Shown here: piece after piece, positions 34,613 to 43,808 of the stretch
Layout: each line of letters starts with the position of its first letter
Position numbering within the stretch: position 1 is the stretch's first letter
Assembly (NCBI RefSeq): GCF_903772925.1
Contig: NZ_LR812090.1
Location: forward strand, 1,322,333-1,386,332
DNA length: 64,000 nucleotides
Source of the DNA: Alteromonas macleodii
GTDB taxonomy: Bacteria; Pseudomonadota; Gammaproteobacteria; Enterobacterales; Alteromonadaceae
Direction: 5' to 3'
The notes under the pieces: generated by a model
The model's database searches: none
What the model was told of the DNA's origin: nothing
What the model saw: the letters and a program-made list of their open reading frames with translations, nothing else
Position numbers and translations under genes: made by a program

Positions 34613-36670
34613 ATGGAATTCAATAAAACATCACAGCAAAAATTAAAATTGTCACTGTTGGCGACGGCAATGGTTCTCGCGCTAAGTGCCTGCGATGGTG
34701 ACGATGGGACAGACGGCCTAAATGGTGTTGATGGAACAGATGGCGCACCGGGTCAAGATGGAACCCCAGGCTTTGCGTCTGCGACATTCTTGGTCGCAAA
34801 TAATGGCGATGACAACCGCAATACGGTTACTTCGATTGACCAAAACGCAAATGTTTTATCTACGGTAACTACAGGAGCCAATGAGGGAATTGTATTCACG
34901 CAACGCGGAAGTCTGGTACAAGCGGGCGACAGTGACTTACCGCTTTTAAGAACGCAGTGTAATTTTGATGCACAAACAGATTACATGACGAATAGAGGCC
35001 ACGAGATAACGGGCGCAACTACGGGCCTTGTTAACCCGAAAGGTATAGCATTTGCTGAAAATGCTGGCTTAGTTATGGTGGCTGACTTTAATGGTCAAAA
35101 AGTTAGTGTATTCGGTGGTCAAGCAGCAGGCAATGTTGCACCCATTGCAGAAATAATGACGTCAGCAAAACCGTGGGACGTGGCCTACGACGAGCAAAGC
35201 GATAGGTTATTCGTAGCACTTACCGATGGCACACTAGCGGTGTACGACAATGTGGCAAGCTCAAATTTTGCCCCTACTGTGATGCGTTTAGTTGTGCCTT
35301 CTGATACCGACGGAAACCAAGTTTCGATTAATTTACACGGCATTGTGTACGAGCCTAAATCTAACCGTATGGTGCTGTCAGATGTGGGCGATGCTTCTGT
35401 GGCCGACGACGGTCAAATATTTGTGATTGAAAATGTCTCTTCAGCAGATGGGGCTGTTGTACCAACCAGAGTAATAGGCGGAGCATCGACCCAGCTTGGC
35501 AATCCAGTAGACATTATTCTCACCGGGTCTGACCTACGCGTGGCGGAAAAATCAAACGACGCCATTCTAGTTTTCTCAAATATCTTCAACGGAGAGAGCG
35601 GCGATATTACACCTACGTTATCAACGCCATCGGCGAAGCCGGAGTCTTTAGCTGAGTTTACAGAATTAGACGAAATGAAAGACGCTTCGGACGACGGCAT
35701 AACAACTATGCCTATTTTGGGACTTTCGGTATCAAGTAACCCTTCAACTGAAAGCGAAACAACAGGGCAGGTGGCTCAATATAGCGCTGTATTATCAAGC
35801 GAGTTGAGTTCTTTTGATGCAGGTATGAGCATTGAAAGTGCCGCGTTTACGGCAATGGGGGATAGTGTTATCACCTTTGATGATGTGGATACCTCGACGG
35901 GAGGCTTACTAGTAATTAATCGCTTGAAAACCATGCGCGATGAGATGACGTACAGCGATAGTTACGACCACATGATTATGGGTAGCGAAACCGGGCTGGT
36001 TGCGCCGAAAGGGCTAGACATTGCTTCTGAAGCCGGTGTGGTATTTGTTGCTGATGTCAATGAAAGCACGCCTGCTGTAAGAGTATTCTCGCCATGTGCA
36101 TCGGGTAATGTTGCGCCTTTATTGACCCTTGAAGCCGCTGATAGTGCACGCCCCTGGGATGTGGATTACTATCCTTCAACTGACAGTGCGTATTTAGCAT
36201 TAACCAACGGTACTGTCGCAGTTTTTGAAGAAGTAATGCGCAAATTGCAAAGTGGCGAGACCGTAATTACAGGTGAAGATAGGCTAATCGTACCAGCGAG
36301 CGACGGCGCTGCATTTGCGGCGCCAACGAACATCCATGGTATAGACTACGATAGCCAGAGCGATAGCCTTGTTATTTCTGACGTTGGTAACGCTGCAGAT
36401 GCAACAGACGGCAAACTTTATGTCATTGCTGGTGCTGGCAACGCAGATGGCTTAACCGATGTGTCAGTTAATATTGCAGGTCCTAGTTCAATGTTGGGGA
36501 ATCCAGTAGATCTAATGCTGAGCAACGGTCATGTTTACGTAGCGGAAAAATCAAACGGCATGATCCTTCGCTTCGATAATATTTTAAATTCGGCCTCGGG
36601 TGACATTGCGCCGACTTTCAGCATGATGTATCCCGCGCCAGAGTCTGTGAATGTACTAGCTGTTGAATAG
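34613..36670 (+). CDS. Lipoprotein with collagen-like segment and duplicated beta-propeller-like domain
   Basis: ATG 34613 is chosen because GGAG lies six bases upstream; ATG 34607 directly touches it. The 685-residue product has a lipoprotein signal (LSAC, Cys27). A short Gly-X-Y-like stretch follows (about 29-53: DGLNGVDGTDG, APGQDGTPG). Two related halves follow (about 110-330 and 435-680), each with a PKG-I/L-A-GLV/VVF-VAD block, GNVAP, PWDV-Y, NIHGI-YDSQS-LVISDVG and LGNPVD-L...VAEKSN motifs. The repeats suggest an NHL- or YncE-like propeller. Function unknown; probably exposed on the cell surface or in the periplasm. Confidence 0.8.
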   Translation: MEFNKTSQQKLKLSLLATAMVLALSACDGDDGTDGLNGVDGTDGAPGQDGTPGFASATFLVANNGDDNRNTVTSIDQNANVLSTVTTGANEGIVFTQRGSLVQAGDSDLPLLRTQCNFDAQTDYMTNRGHEITGATTGLVNPKGIAFAENAGLVMVADFNGQKVSVFGGQAAGNVAPIAEIMTSAKPWDVAYDEQSDRLFVALTDGTLAVYDNVASSNFAPTVMRLVVPSDTDGNQVSINLHGIVYEPKSNRMVLSDVGDASVADDGQIFVIENVSSADGAVVPTRVIGGASTQLGNPVDIILTGSDLRVAEKSNDAILVFSNIFNGESGDITPTLSTPSAKPESLAEFTELDEMKDASDDGITTMPILGLSVSSNPSTESETTGQVAQYSAVLSSELSSFDAGMSIESAAFTAMGDSVITFDDVDTSTGGLLVINRLKTMRDEMTYSDSYDHMIMGSETGLVAPKGLDIASEAGVVFVADVNESTPAVRVFSPCASGNVAPLLTLEAADSARPWDVDYYPSTDSAYLALTNGTVAVFEEVMRKLQSGETVITGEDRLIVPASDGAAFAAPTNIHGIDYDSQSDSLVISDVGNAADATDGKLYVIAGAGNADGLTDVSVNIAGPSSMLGNPVDLMLSNGHVYVAEKSNGMILRFDNILNSASGDIAPTFSMMYPAPESVNVLAVE

Positions 36671-36681
36671 GTAAAGCAGTG

Positions 36682-36711
36682 GTTGGAAGGCGCATAATAG
36701 CGCTTTCCAAC
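36682..36711 (+). terminator. Probable terminator after the propeller lipoprotein gene
   Basis: Arms of twelve bases (GTTGGAAGGCGC and GCGCTTTCCAAC, one G-T pair) enclose a six-base loop 12 bases after the stop. No T tract follows, so it may instead stabilise the 3' end. Confidence 0.5.
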
Positions 36712-36868
36712 ATGATAGTTTAAAAACACACTGTCAAAGCTAAATGAGTGCGGTAAGTAAATCTGAGTATTGGTTACCGCCTTTATAAAAGAACCTGCAA
36801 AAACGTTTTTCGACTACTCCCAGTATCCCCTAAAGTGAAAACATCGATTGAGTGGCTTTGATAGCAAA

Positions 36869-37900
36869 TCAAAGCGTACCTTTTCTAATAACGAAGTCAG
36901 CAAACTTCACTCGTTCTTCCTGCAGGCGTAATTTATCTATTTCAGCGGTAGAGCGGTAGATACCCCACTTAGGGCGGATAAAATCCTCGTCAGATACACC
37001 TCGCCACATATCTATATCTATTTCGTTGATATCTACGATAGTCGCGTCGTCACGAACGCGGGTTATTTGCATAATGAAGTTGCCTTCTTCTGCAAAGGTT
37101 GCTTGCACAAATACCTTAACCCACTCATCGGCGATATCGCTCCAGTTGGCTCGGACTAAATAAACATCACTGGTGCGAGAACCGTCAGAGTTAAACCCTA
37201 CACTGTGTCTTACTTGTAGTTCTTTGCCTGAGCTGTCTTTTTCAACAGCAGAAAGGGTAATGACGGGCTGATCGTCGTTACCATTACTATTGTCCTCAGT
37301 GTCGTTTCGCGCTTTAAGCTGGAAAAAGTGGCTAAACTTACTCGTTAAAGACATATCGCTGGCGACATGGAAATACCATTCAAACTGCATGGTTTCCCCT
37401 TCAAACCCGAGTACTTCGTCATCGCTTTTATCATAAGTTTTTATTTCGTTGCGCTGACGGTCAGACTGAACACCTTTGTTGAAGTCGTCATCTCGGTGGG
37501 CTAAAAACACAAAGTGGGGGCCTATAACGCTATCGGTTTCCTCTAAGATATGCGGCGTAGAAGTATGATCGCCAGCGGATAAGTCGGGGGCTTCTATGCT
37601 GCCTTCTCCAAACACGTTTTCTATTAATGCGTAGGTTTCGCTAGCGCTGGCAGCGCCCGTGGCGCTCAACATGACTTCAGACTCTAGGGTAAACTCTGCT
37701 TGTTCTTCAGTGGGCGTTTCTCCACCACCTTGAGAATCAGGTACAGCTACAGATTGAGAAGTTGTATCACTTTTAGAACTACTTCCACAGGCCGATACCG
37801 CTGTTATCACCAACGCAATTAAAAAGAAGTAGAAAAGTACTTTTAGAGTTTCTTGTAGGGCGTTTTCTTTTTTATTGTTTGTATACACGATTTTTACCAA
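36869..37900 (-). CDS. Lipoprotein with polysaccharide-lyase-like beta-sandwich (tentative)
   Basis: A 343-residue protein. No ATG start exists; TTG 37900 or GTG 37888 must be used. A signal peptide ends in the lipobox VSAC (Cys38) and is followed by a Ser/Thr/Glu linker to about 75. The remaining part is beta-rich, with QRNEIKTYD (about 140), GETMQFEWYFHV, FSHFFQLKAR and the end RPKWGIYRS. These spaced motifs remind me of jelly-roll polysaccharide lyases, in which an RNE/RSE strand, an HxFQ-K strand and a K-GIYR strand line the groove. I cannot name a lyase family. The secreted, lipid-anchored location fits that idea. Confidence 0.55.
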   Translation of the reverse strand: MVKIVYTNNKKENALQETLKVLFYFFLIALVITAVSACGSSSKSDTTSQSVAVPDSQGGGETPTEEQAEFTLESEVMLSATGAASASETYALIENVFGEGSIEAPDLSAGDHTSTPHILEETDSVIGPHFVFLAHRDDDFNKGVQSDRQRNEIKTYDKSDDEVLGFEGETMQFEWYFHVASDMSLTSKFSHFFQLKARNDTEDNSNGNDDQPVITLSAVEKDSSGKELQVRHSVGFNSDGSRTSDVYLVRANWSDIADEWVKVFVQATFAEEGNFIMQITRVRDDATIVDINEIDIDMWRGVSDEDFIRPKWGIYRSTAEIDKLRLQEERVKFADFVIRKGTL

Positions 37901-38239
37901 ATGTTTCTTATTGGTTAATAAGTTGTTCTAAAATTGGTTAACCAGCAAGTGTAAAAGTTATTCTATTTAGGAAAATCATAGAAATTTTATTTTTAATTCG
38001 AAGCGGGCCAAACTTTGAAAAAGAGAAACATCTAATAATTCTGGCGCCATAGCGTGCTTTGTAACCAACAAATCATTGCGCATCTGTGCAAATTCGTGAA
38101 TTCATAATACACTGACGGGCTACATCGTGCGCACGTGCTCGGCTTCTATTCGATATAACGCTTTTTTGTATATCAAAGCAGGCACAAATTTTGTGCTGTG
38201 TGAGGATTCACGCGGCAGAGTTATTGATACAGGAACACT
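37901..38239. promoter_or_regulatory. Divergent intergenic region with palindromes (339 bases)
   Basis: Two inverted repeats stand out. TGGTTAACCA at 37935-37944 lies close to the lipoprotein start, next to another TTGGTTAA (37912-37919). The perfect 15-base palindrome GCACAAATTTTGTGC at 38182-38196 lies 44 bases before the SMC-like gene. TGCGCACGTGC at about 38128-38138 is also partly symmetric. No gene is supported. Confidence 0.5.
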
Positions 38240-41200
38240 ATGGCAGGCTTAAAACGTATTATTCTTATCGACACGCATTTACCAGGCGTGGTCGAGCTAA
38301 AGCTTGATGGACACACCAATATTTGTGGTACCAATGCGTCGGGTAAAACTACGCTTCAACGACTTATTCCCGTGTTTTACGGCGAGTACCCAAGTCGCGT
38401 GGTACCGGCAACCCGTGACAGCTTTGAACGCTGGTATTTGCCTCGTTTATCTAGCTTTATTATTTATGAATACACGCGTGCCGAAGGTGACCTGTGCCAA
38501 GCAGTGTTAAGCTCAAATGGAACCGGCGTCAATTATCGTTTAATCGGCAAGCCATTTGAAATCAGTGACTACTTAATAGAGCAAAAGAACGGCAAACACG
38601 CTAGTGTAAGCAGCGCCGAGCTTGCACGCGCCATGAAGCGTAACAACATATTGGTTACGAGCTTACTTAATACCAAAGACTTCCGTGCAATCATTCAAAA
38701 CGATCACGGGGTGCTTAACCAGAGTAACAATGCCCGTGAGCTATTAGGCTACGCCAAAATCTTTAGTTTGTGCGAACCTTCAAAGCATATGCGCCATATC
38801 GAAAAGTTGGCAAAAGCGGTGCACTCTAAAGAAGGCAAGATGGAAACCATCAAGGCCATGATTGCCGCTATTTTAGAAGAAGATGGCGTTACGCCACCTA
38901 CTTCAGGTCTTAGCCGTCATCGTGTTGATGACTGGATTAAAGAATGTCACTTAATTAAACAGTTCGACAAAATTCGCCCTGAATTTTCTAAACTCGAACA
39001 AGCCGACATGGCGCTAACAAGCACAGAGCAAGTGCTTGCTAACCTAAAGCATAGCTTTGAGCTTGATAAGACCTATTTAGCCGCGCGTGTAGAAACCACT
39101 AAAAACGAGCTCGATGAAAACAGTTTTCAGCGCAAGCAAACTGATAGCGAATGGGGCGATACGAGGGATCACTTAAACCAAGTCATTTCCTCTGCCCGTG
39201 CTGATGTTGAGAAGTTTACTAGCGAACTAGATACGGTAGAGCGTGAATTCGATAAGTGGCAAGACGAAAATATTGAGCAGCTTAAAGAAGATGTTGCAAA
39301 CCTAGCGCAATGGCAGAATGAAAAAGCTATGGCCGACAGCCGTTATGTTTTGCTGACGGAAAAACATCAGGACATTGAGTCAGCCTACAACAAGCGCTTA
39401 GCTGAGCTAGGCGAAAAGCTTTCAATTACCTTAGAAGAAATGTCAGCTGCTCGACAAGAAGCTGCAGAAAACAAAGCAGAACAACAGCAGAGCGAACGTG
39501 AAGCGTTAAGTCGCATCCAAAGCGATTACAACGGCCAGCTAAGCACGCTGCAGCAGAATTACCAGAATAGTTTAAATGATCTGAAAGTAGCGGAGGCTGA
39601 GCTTAAAGCCTCGCTCAGTAACGCTGGCTATAACGAGTTTGAGCAGTCTCAGCTAGACATTCTAGACGCAGCAATAAAAGAGGCGTCGATTAATGAAGAT
39701 TCAGCCCGTGGCGAATTGCGACAAGCTCAACAGGCACACGCTAAATCAGTAGAATTTCGCAAAGGATGTTCAAATGCGTTAGACAAAGCACGCAACGCCT
39801 TTCAACAAGAAGAAAAAGCGGTTAATAAAATTAACGCGCTGCTGTACCCAGGGGAAGGTTCGTTACTTGAGTTCTTGCGTGCCAATGTGGACGACTGGGA
39901 GTTATCCTTAGGTAAAGTTATTCGCCCTGAGCTACTCGAGCGCGCAGATTTAGCCCCTGTTATGGCAAAGAATACCGACAGCGCCAGCGATACCTTCATG
40001 GGTGTTAAGTTAGCGCTCACTGAACTTGATACCCCTGACTACGCCTTCACTGAACAAGCACTTAAACAGCAGTTGCAAGAAGCTGAAATACGTCAGGCTG
40101 CCGCCCTTGCCGCGCAAAATGAATGTGAGCAGCGTTTAGCAAAAGCTAACGAGGACGTGCGCAATGCAGAACTTGTGGTTACTCAGAAAGACAACGCAGT
40201 TAAGAGCGCGGAAGCCAGTCGTAAGCGGGCACAGCAAGACCGCGATACGGTGCTTAGTGAATACCAACAAGCGCTTTCTGCACGCAAGCAAAAAGCTAAG
40301 ACAAAGCTTGAAGCGAATCAGCAGTCTCAAAAGCAAGCAAAAGCTCAGTTTGAGCTTAGCCGAGACGAAATCAAAGATCAGCAGCGAGAAGCAGAAACCG
40401 AGCACAAATTTCACTGGCAGCAGCTTATTGCTGATAGTGACGCGCGTATTTCTCAGCTTGATAGCGATATGCGAAAAGCGAAGGACAGTGCTGCTCAAGA
40501 CCGCAAAGATATGCAAGATTGGCTAGAGAGCGAATTGAGTAATCGCGGTGTGGATGTTGATGAGATAGGTCAGCTTAAAAAGCAAATTAATAAGCTCAAA
40601 GAAGATATTACACGCACTGAAACTCATCGTCACAAAGTAGCTGACTACGAACGTTGGTACACTAACGTATTTACTAAGCAAAAAGTGATATGGCAGGAAG
40701 GGCTGTCGAAGTCGCGTAAGCTCTTGGGTGAGTCGGAGCGTGACTTGGCAAGTAAACAGGCAACGTATAAAGCTAATCGTGAGCAGCTTCAAGAACAGCA
40801 CGCGCAGCTTGAAAGTACCCTTAAAACTGCCAGTGAACATTTAGAGCAAGTTAAAACGTTAAGTAAGTCGTTAGCTAAGCTGACTCTTCAGGCTGGAGAC
40901 GAAACAGCAGAGATTAAGCATGATGATGTCAGTATTGGTCAACGCATCTCAGAGGTACAAAGTCAGCTTCAGGAACGCGAAAACTTATTGAGCGATGTAC
41001 GAGCTTATGTAGAAAGGTTTGATCAGCTTATAGCAGCGCAAGCAGGTACAGGTCTATCTGACACCTGGGAGCGCGCCCGTGAAGAGTGCGCTACGCTCAA
41101 TGCCCATGGCGTGAAGAGTTTTGACCACCGTCGCATGGTGTCGCACCTTGCACAGCTTCTGAATGTGATTGTGCCGCAAAAGCTGCAAGGTTTGCGAGAA

Positions 41201-41962
41201 CAAGGCCGTATATTCGGTGCTGATCTTTCGCAATATTATTTTGTACTTGCCGATATCGACAAACGCATTGTGTCGCAAAGCCGCCGCATTACTCAAGAAG
41301 TGGACGGCGACCTTTCCCTTGATGGTGTATCAGATTCTGCCGTTAAAATTCGTTCACGTATTAGCGAACTTGAATTTTGGCCTGAACTTGAGCAATTCAG
41401 AAAGCTTTATGAACACTGGATGGAAGAGGGGGCGAACGAGCTGCCTGAAGAAGAGTATGGGCAGAGTATGCGCCGCGTATTGGATATTCTTGGCCGTGCA
41501 GCGCTTACGGGAGGCATCAGCAAGCTACTTGATATCGAGCTTCACCTACGTGAGGGGAACAGCGACCTTGTGATTCGTACTGACCGCCAGCTTAACGAAT
41601 CATCAAGCCACGGTATGGCCTACCTTATCTTGTGTAAATTCTTACTTGCCTTTACCCGTCTTCTAAGAGGCGATGCAGACGCTACCGTGCATTGGCCTAT
41701 TGATGAATTAGGTACACTTCACCAAAACAATGTGAAGAAAATTTTCGAAGCCTGTCAAAACAATAACATCAGTGTAGTAGGTGCATTCCCGAATCCTGAA
41801 TCGGAAGTATTGACGCTATTTGAAAACCGCTACTTGATAGATAAAGTGACTCGCCAACTGCAGGTAGTTCAACCGAAAGCAAGTTCGATAGGCGCACGCA
41901 TAAAACTAAAAAAAGAAGCAGAAAAGAACAGTGAAGTAGCAGGCAAGGAGACATCAGCATGA
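38240..41962 (+). CDS. SMC-like ATPase, MukB/MksB-type (DUF3584-like family)
   Basis: A 1240-residue protein with the shape of an SMC ATPase. The N-terminal head has Walker A GTNASGKT (residues 30-37). Long charged coiled coils cover about 260-520 and 620-1000. A hinge-like insert lies at about 525-615 (PGEGSLLEFLRANVDDWEL, GKVIRPELLERADLAP). The C-terminal head has a signature-like LNESSSHGMAYLI (about 1117) and Walker B with HWPIDELG (about 1151-1157). The signature lacks the LSGGE form of classical SMCs. Its stop overlaps the next start by four bases (ATGA). The layout points to a condensin-like ATPase that extrudes or clamps DNA; the specific role here is inferred. Confidence 0.8.
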   Translation: MAGLKRIILIDTHLPGVVELKLDGHTNICGTNASGKTTLQRLIPVFYGEYPSRVVPATRDSFERWYLPRLSSFIIYEYTRAEGDLCQAVLSSNGTGVNYRLIGKPFEISDYLIEQKNGKHASVSSAELARAMKRNNILVTSLLNTKDFRAIIQNDHGVLNQSNNARELLGYAKIFSLCEPSKHMRHIEKLAKAVHSKEGKMETIKAMIAAILEEDGVTPPTSGLSRHRVDDWIKECHLIKQFDKIRPEFSKLEQADMALTSTEQVLANLKHSFELDKTYLAARVETTKNELDENSFQRKQTDSEWGDTRDHLNQVISSARADVEKFTSELDTVEREFDKWQDENIEQLKEDVANLAQWQNEKAMADSRYVLLTEKHQDIESAYNKRLAELGEKLSITLEEMSAARQEAAENKAEQQQSEREALSRIQSDYNGQLSTLQQNYQNSLNDLKVAEAELKASLSNAGYNEFEQSQLDILDAAIKEASINEDSARGELRQAQQAHAKSVEFRKGCSNALDKARNAFQQEEKAVNKINALLYPGEGSLLEFLRANVDDWELSLGKVIRPELLERADLAPVMAKNTDSASDTFMGVKLALTELDTPDYAFTEQALKQQLQEAEIRQAAALAAQNECEQRLAKANEDVRNAELVVTQKDNAVKSAEASRKRAQQDRDTVLSEYQQALSARKQKAKTKLEANQQSQKQAKAQFELSRDEIKDQQREAETEHKFHWQQLIADSDARISQLDSDMRKAKDSAAQDRKDMQDWLESELSNRGVDVDEIGQLKKQINKLKEDITRTETHRHKVADYERWYTNVFTKQKVIWQEGLSKSRKLLGESERDLASKQATYKANREQLQEQHAQLESTLKTASEHLEQVKTLSKSLAKLTLQAGDETAEIKHDDVSIGQRISEVQSQLQERENLLSDVRAYVERFDQLIAAQAGTGLSDTWERAREECATLNAHGVKSFDHRRMVSHLAQLLNVIVPQKLQGLREQGRIFGADLSQYYFVLADIDKRIVSQSRRITQEVDGDLSLDGVSDSAVKIRSRISELEFWPELEQFRKLYEHWMEEGANELPEEEYGQSMRRVLDILGRAALTGGISKLLDIELHLREGNSDLVIRTDRQLNESSSHGMAYLILCKFLLAFTRLLRGDADATVHWPIDELGTLHQNNVKKIFEACQNNNISVVGAFPNPESEVLTLFENRYLIDKVTRQLQVVQPKASSIGARIKLKKEAEKNSEVAGKETSA

Positions 41963-42594
41963 TGACAGAACAAGGCCGTGTACTGAGTGCACTTTTACAA
42001 GGCGCGTTTATTTGTCAGGTGACCGATGAAGAGGCATGGCGTTTTCTTAAATCAAGAGACAACGCTGCACAGCTAGAACCTCACTTAGCGTTGCTGAACC
42101 GCACACTCTCAACGACTGCTGAAGGTGATGTTTTCTTTGCTAGCTTTCTCACCATAGGTGAAAACGAACGCAAAGTGCTAACCCAGCAGTTCCAAGATAC
42201 GGCGTCTAACCTAGTCCCTTTGGTCGAGTGGTTATTGCTGGTTCAACAAGCCAATGAGTCTGACATGCCAATAACCATGGGCAGCGCTATTCGTTTGAAC
42301 GAGCTGCAAACAACCATTGAAGACACGCCGGCCTATGCAGAGCAACTTGAGAAAATTTCGCGCTATCGTATGTTTGGCTCTACCAGCGTGAACTTAGATG
42401 GACAGCTGAAGCAGGTTTTTAAACGCTTAACAGAAATGGGTTACCTGATTAAACCTAACCCGGATAAACAAATCTATTTGGGCACAGGTAAAATAGAGCA
42501 CCTTTACGAAATGCTGCGTTTTATCGATGAAACCGAAGCGCTGAGTTTATCTGAGCAGGCGGAGGCCGCTATTTCGCAAGGTAGCTTGATATGA
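41959..42594 (+). CDS. MukE/MksE-like condensin partner (tentative)
   Basis: A 211-residue acidic, helical protein, translated by ATGA overlaps with both neighbours. The C-terminal third (about 145-195: QLKQVFKRLTEMGYLIKPNPDKQIYLGTGKIEHLYEMLRFI) looks like a winged helix with a beta-hairpin, as in MukE/MksE. Size also fits (MukE about 234). The N-terminal part has no match I recognise. The assignment rests on size, the winged helix and position between an SMC-like ATPase and a larger helical protein; sequence similarity would have to be tested. Confidence 0.55.
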   Translation: MMTEQGRVLSALLQGAFICQVTDEEAWRFLKSRDNAAQLEPHLALLNRTLSTTAEGDVFFASFLTIGENERKVLTQQFQDTASNLVPLVEWLLLVQQANESDMPITMGSAIRLNELQTTIEDTPAYAEQLEKISRYRMFGSTSVNLDGQLKQVFKRLTEMGYLIKPNPDKQIYLGTGKIEHLYEMLRFIDETEALSLSEQAEAAISQGSLI

Positions 42595-43808
42595 GCCAGG
42601 TTTTAATTCAGGCGGGGACTAAACTATTAAATGCACTGGGTCGTCACAGCGACCTTATTATGCAGGCGTATGTTAATGGTTCAGTGAAAGAGCGCGACCA
42701 CAGCTCAAAGGTATTGGAGCAACTCGTTCAATTGGGAGTCTTATGGCGTCCCGAAGCGCAAAGTGAATTGCGCTTAAAGAGCGCGGTAAGAACGCTTCTA
42801 GAAGGAAGCTTGCAAGACGAACGTAACCGTACAATTAATGCGAATATTGGTGCGTCGCTGGCTAGTCTTAAAACGTTAACCGAGCATTATAAAGAAGCGC
42901 TTCACTACAATAAATATAATGAAGCAGCAGCCCACATGGGTGATTTAACAGAGCACGTCTATCAGCTTTCAGAATCACTGAGTAACAGTGTGCGTGTGAT
43001 GTTCGGCCGTATTAACAATGAATTCGGTTATGTGTCGTCGGTGGAAGCTAAAATTCGCGAAAACGAGTTAGCGCAGGGGCAGGTAACGGATTTGCTCGCT
43101 CAGCTTGAATGTTTCCGTTTCGATGAGTTAAGTGAACTGGCTGGGTCTAACCGAGAACTACGCCATTTATTGGTAGTATCGCTCCAGCAGCGCTTTTCTA
43201 AAGCCGCACAAGAGTTATCTGTTGTGCAAGCGCGTTTGTTAGACTTGTTAGGCCGGTTTAGAGAGTTTCAAGGTCGTACCCGGTTACTTAAAGGGTTTTT
43301 GCTACACATGGAGCAGCAGCCTGATTTTGCGCCGGGCAACTATGCTAATCTGACCAATGTGCCAGTGTTGTTTAATCAATCAGATTCGATTATTGCCAAT
43401 GCAGCGCCTGATGTGAATAACGTTGAGCATGAAGCTGATTACCAAAATATTGTGGCGTCGTTGACTCACGTACACAAACGCCAGTCTCAGCACGAAGATA
43501 CTAAGCCTGTTGACATTGATGTGACCGAGCAATCCACTCTGTCGCTAGAAAAAGATCCCCTTCAGCAGGCAGTTGAAGCCTATTTCTGTGAGGTGATTGA
43601 TTCAGGCCAGCCTAAAACGGCACTGGATTATTTTGAAGAGCACGCTTTAGACTTTGATCCTGAGGTATGGATTTATCAGGTAATTGGTGGGTATCAAGCC
43701 CTAAACGATGAAGACAAGCAGTTTTTTGCATTAGAATCTCACGGTAATAACGATAGAATCTATACAGGTAACTTCTATATAAATGACATCACGTTGGGCC
43801 TGCGTTGA
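42591..43808 (+). CDS. MukF/MksF-like kleisin candidate (tentative)
   Basis: A 405-residue, mostly helical protein. A possible N-terminal winged helix (about 30-75: HSSKVLEQLVQLGVLWR, LRLKSAVRTLLEG) leads into a long helical middle (about 80-260) with NEFGYVSSVEAKIRENELAQGQVTDLL. A disordered acidic linker (about 275-325) and a compact C-terminal part follow. This order, winged helix, helical bundle, linker and C-terminal domain, is that of MukF-type kleisins. It overlaps the preceding gene by four bases and is followed by a terminator, so it is the last gene of the three-gene operon. Confidence 0.55.
   Translation: MSQVLIQAGTKLLNALGRHSDLIMQAYVNGSVKERDHSSKVLEQLVQLGVLWRPEAQSELRLKSAVRTLLEGSLQDERNRTINANIGASLASLKTLTEHYKEALHYNKYNEAAAHMGDLTEHVYQLSESLSNSVRVMFGRINNEFGYVSSVEAKIRENELAQGQVTDLLAQLECFRFDELSELAGSNRELRHLLVVSLQQRFSKAAQELSVVQARLLDLLGRFREFQGRTRLLKGFLLHMEQQPDFAPGNYANLTNVPVLFNQSDSIIANAAPDVNNVEHEADYQNIVASLTHVHKRQSQHEDTKPVDIDVTEQSTLSLEKDPLQQAVEAYFCEVIDSGQPKTALDYFEEHALDFDPEVWIYQVIGGYQALNDEDKQFFALESHGNNDRIYTGNFYINDITLGLR

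Noticed and set aside
40136..40526. Two overlapping frames (both strands, about 120 codons) inside the SMC-like gene
   Set aside because: They are out-of-frame readings of the coiled-coil region; codon usage fits only the long frame.
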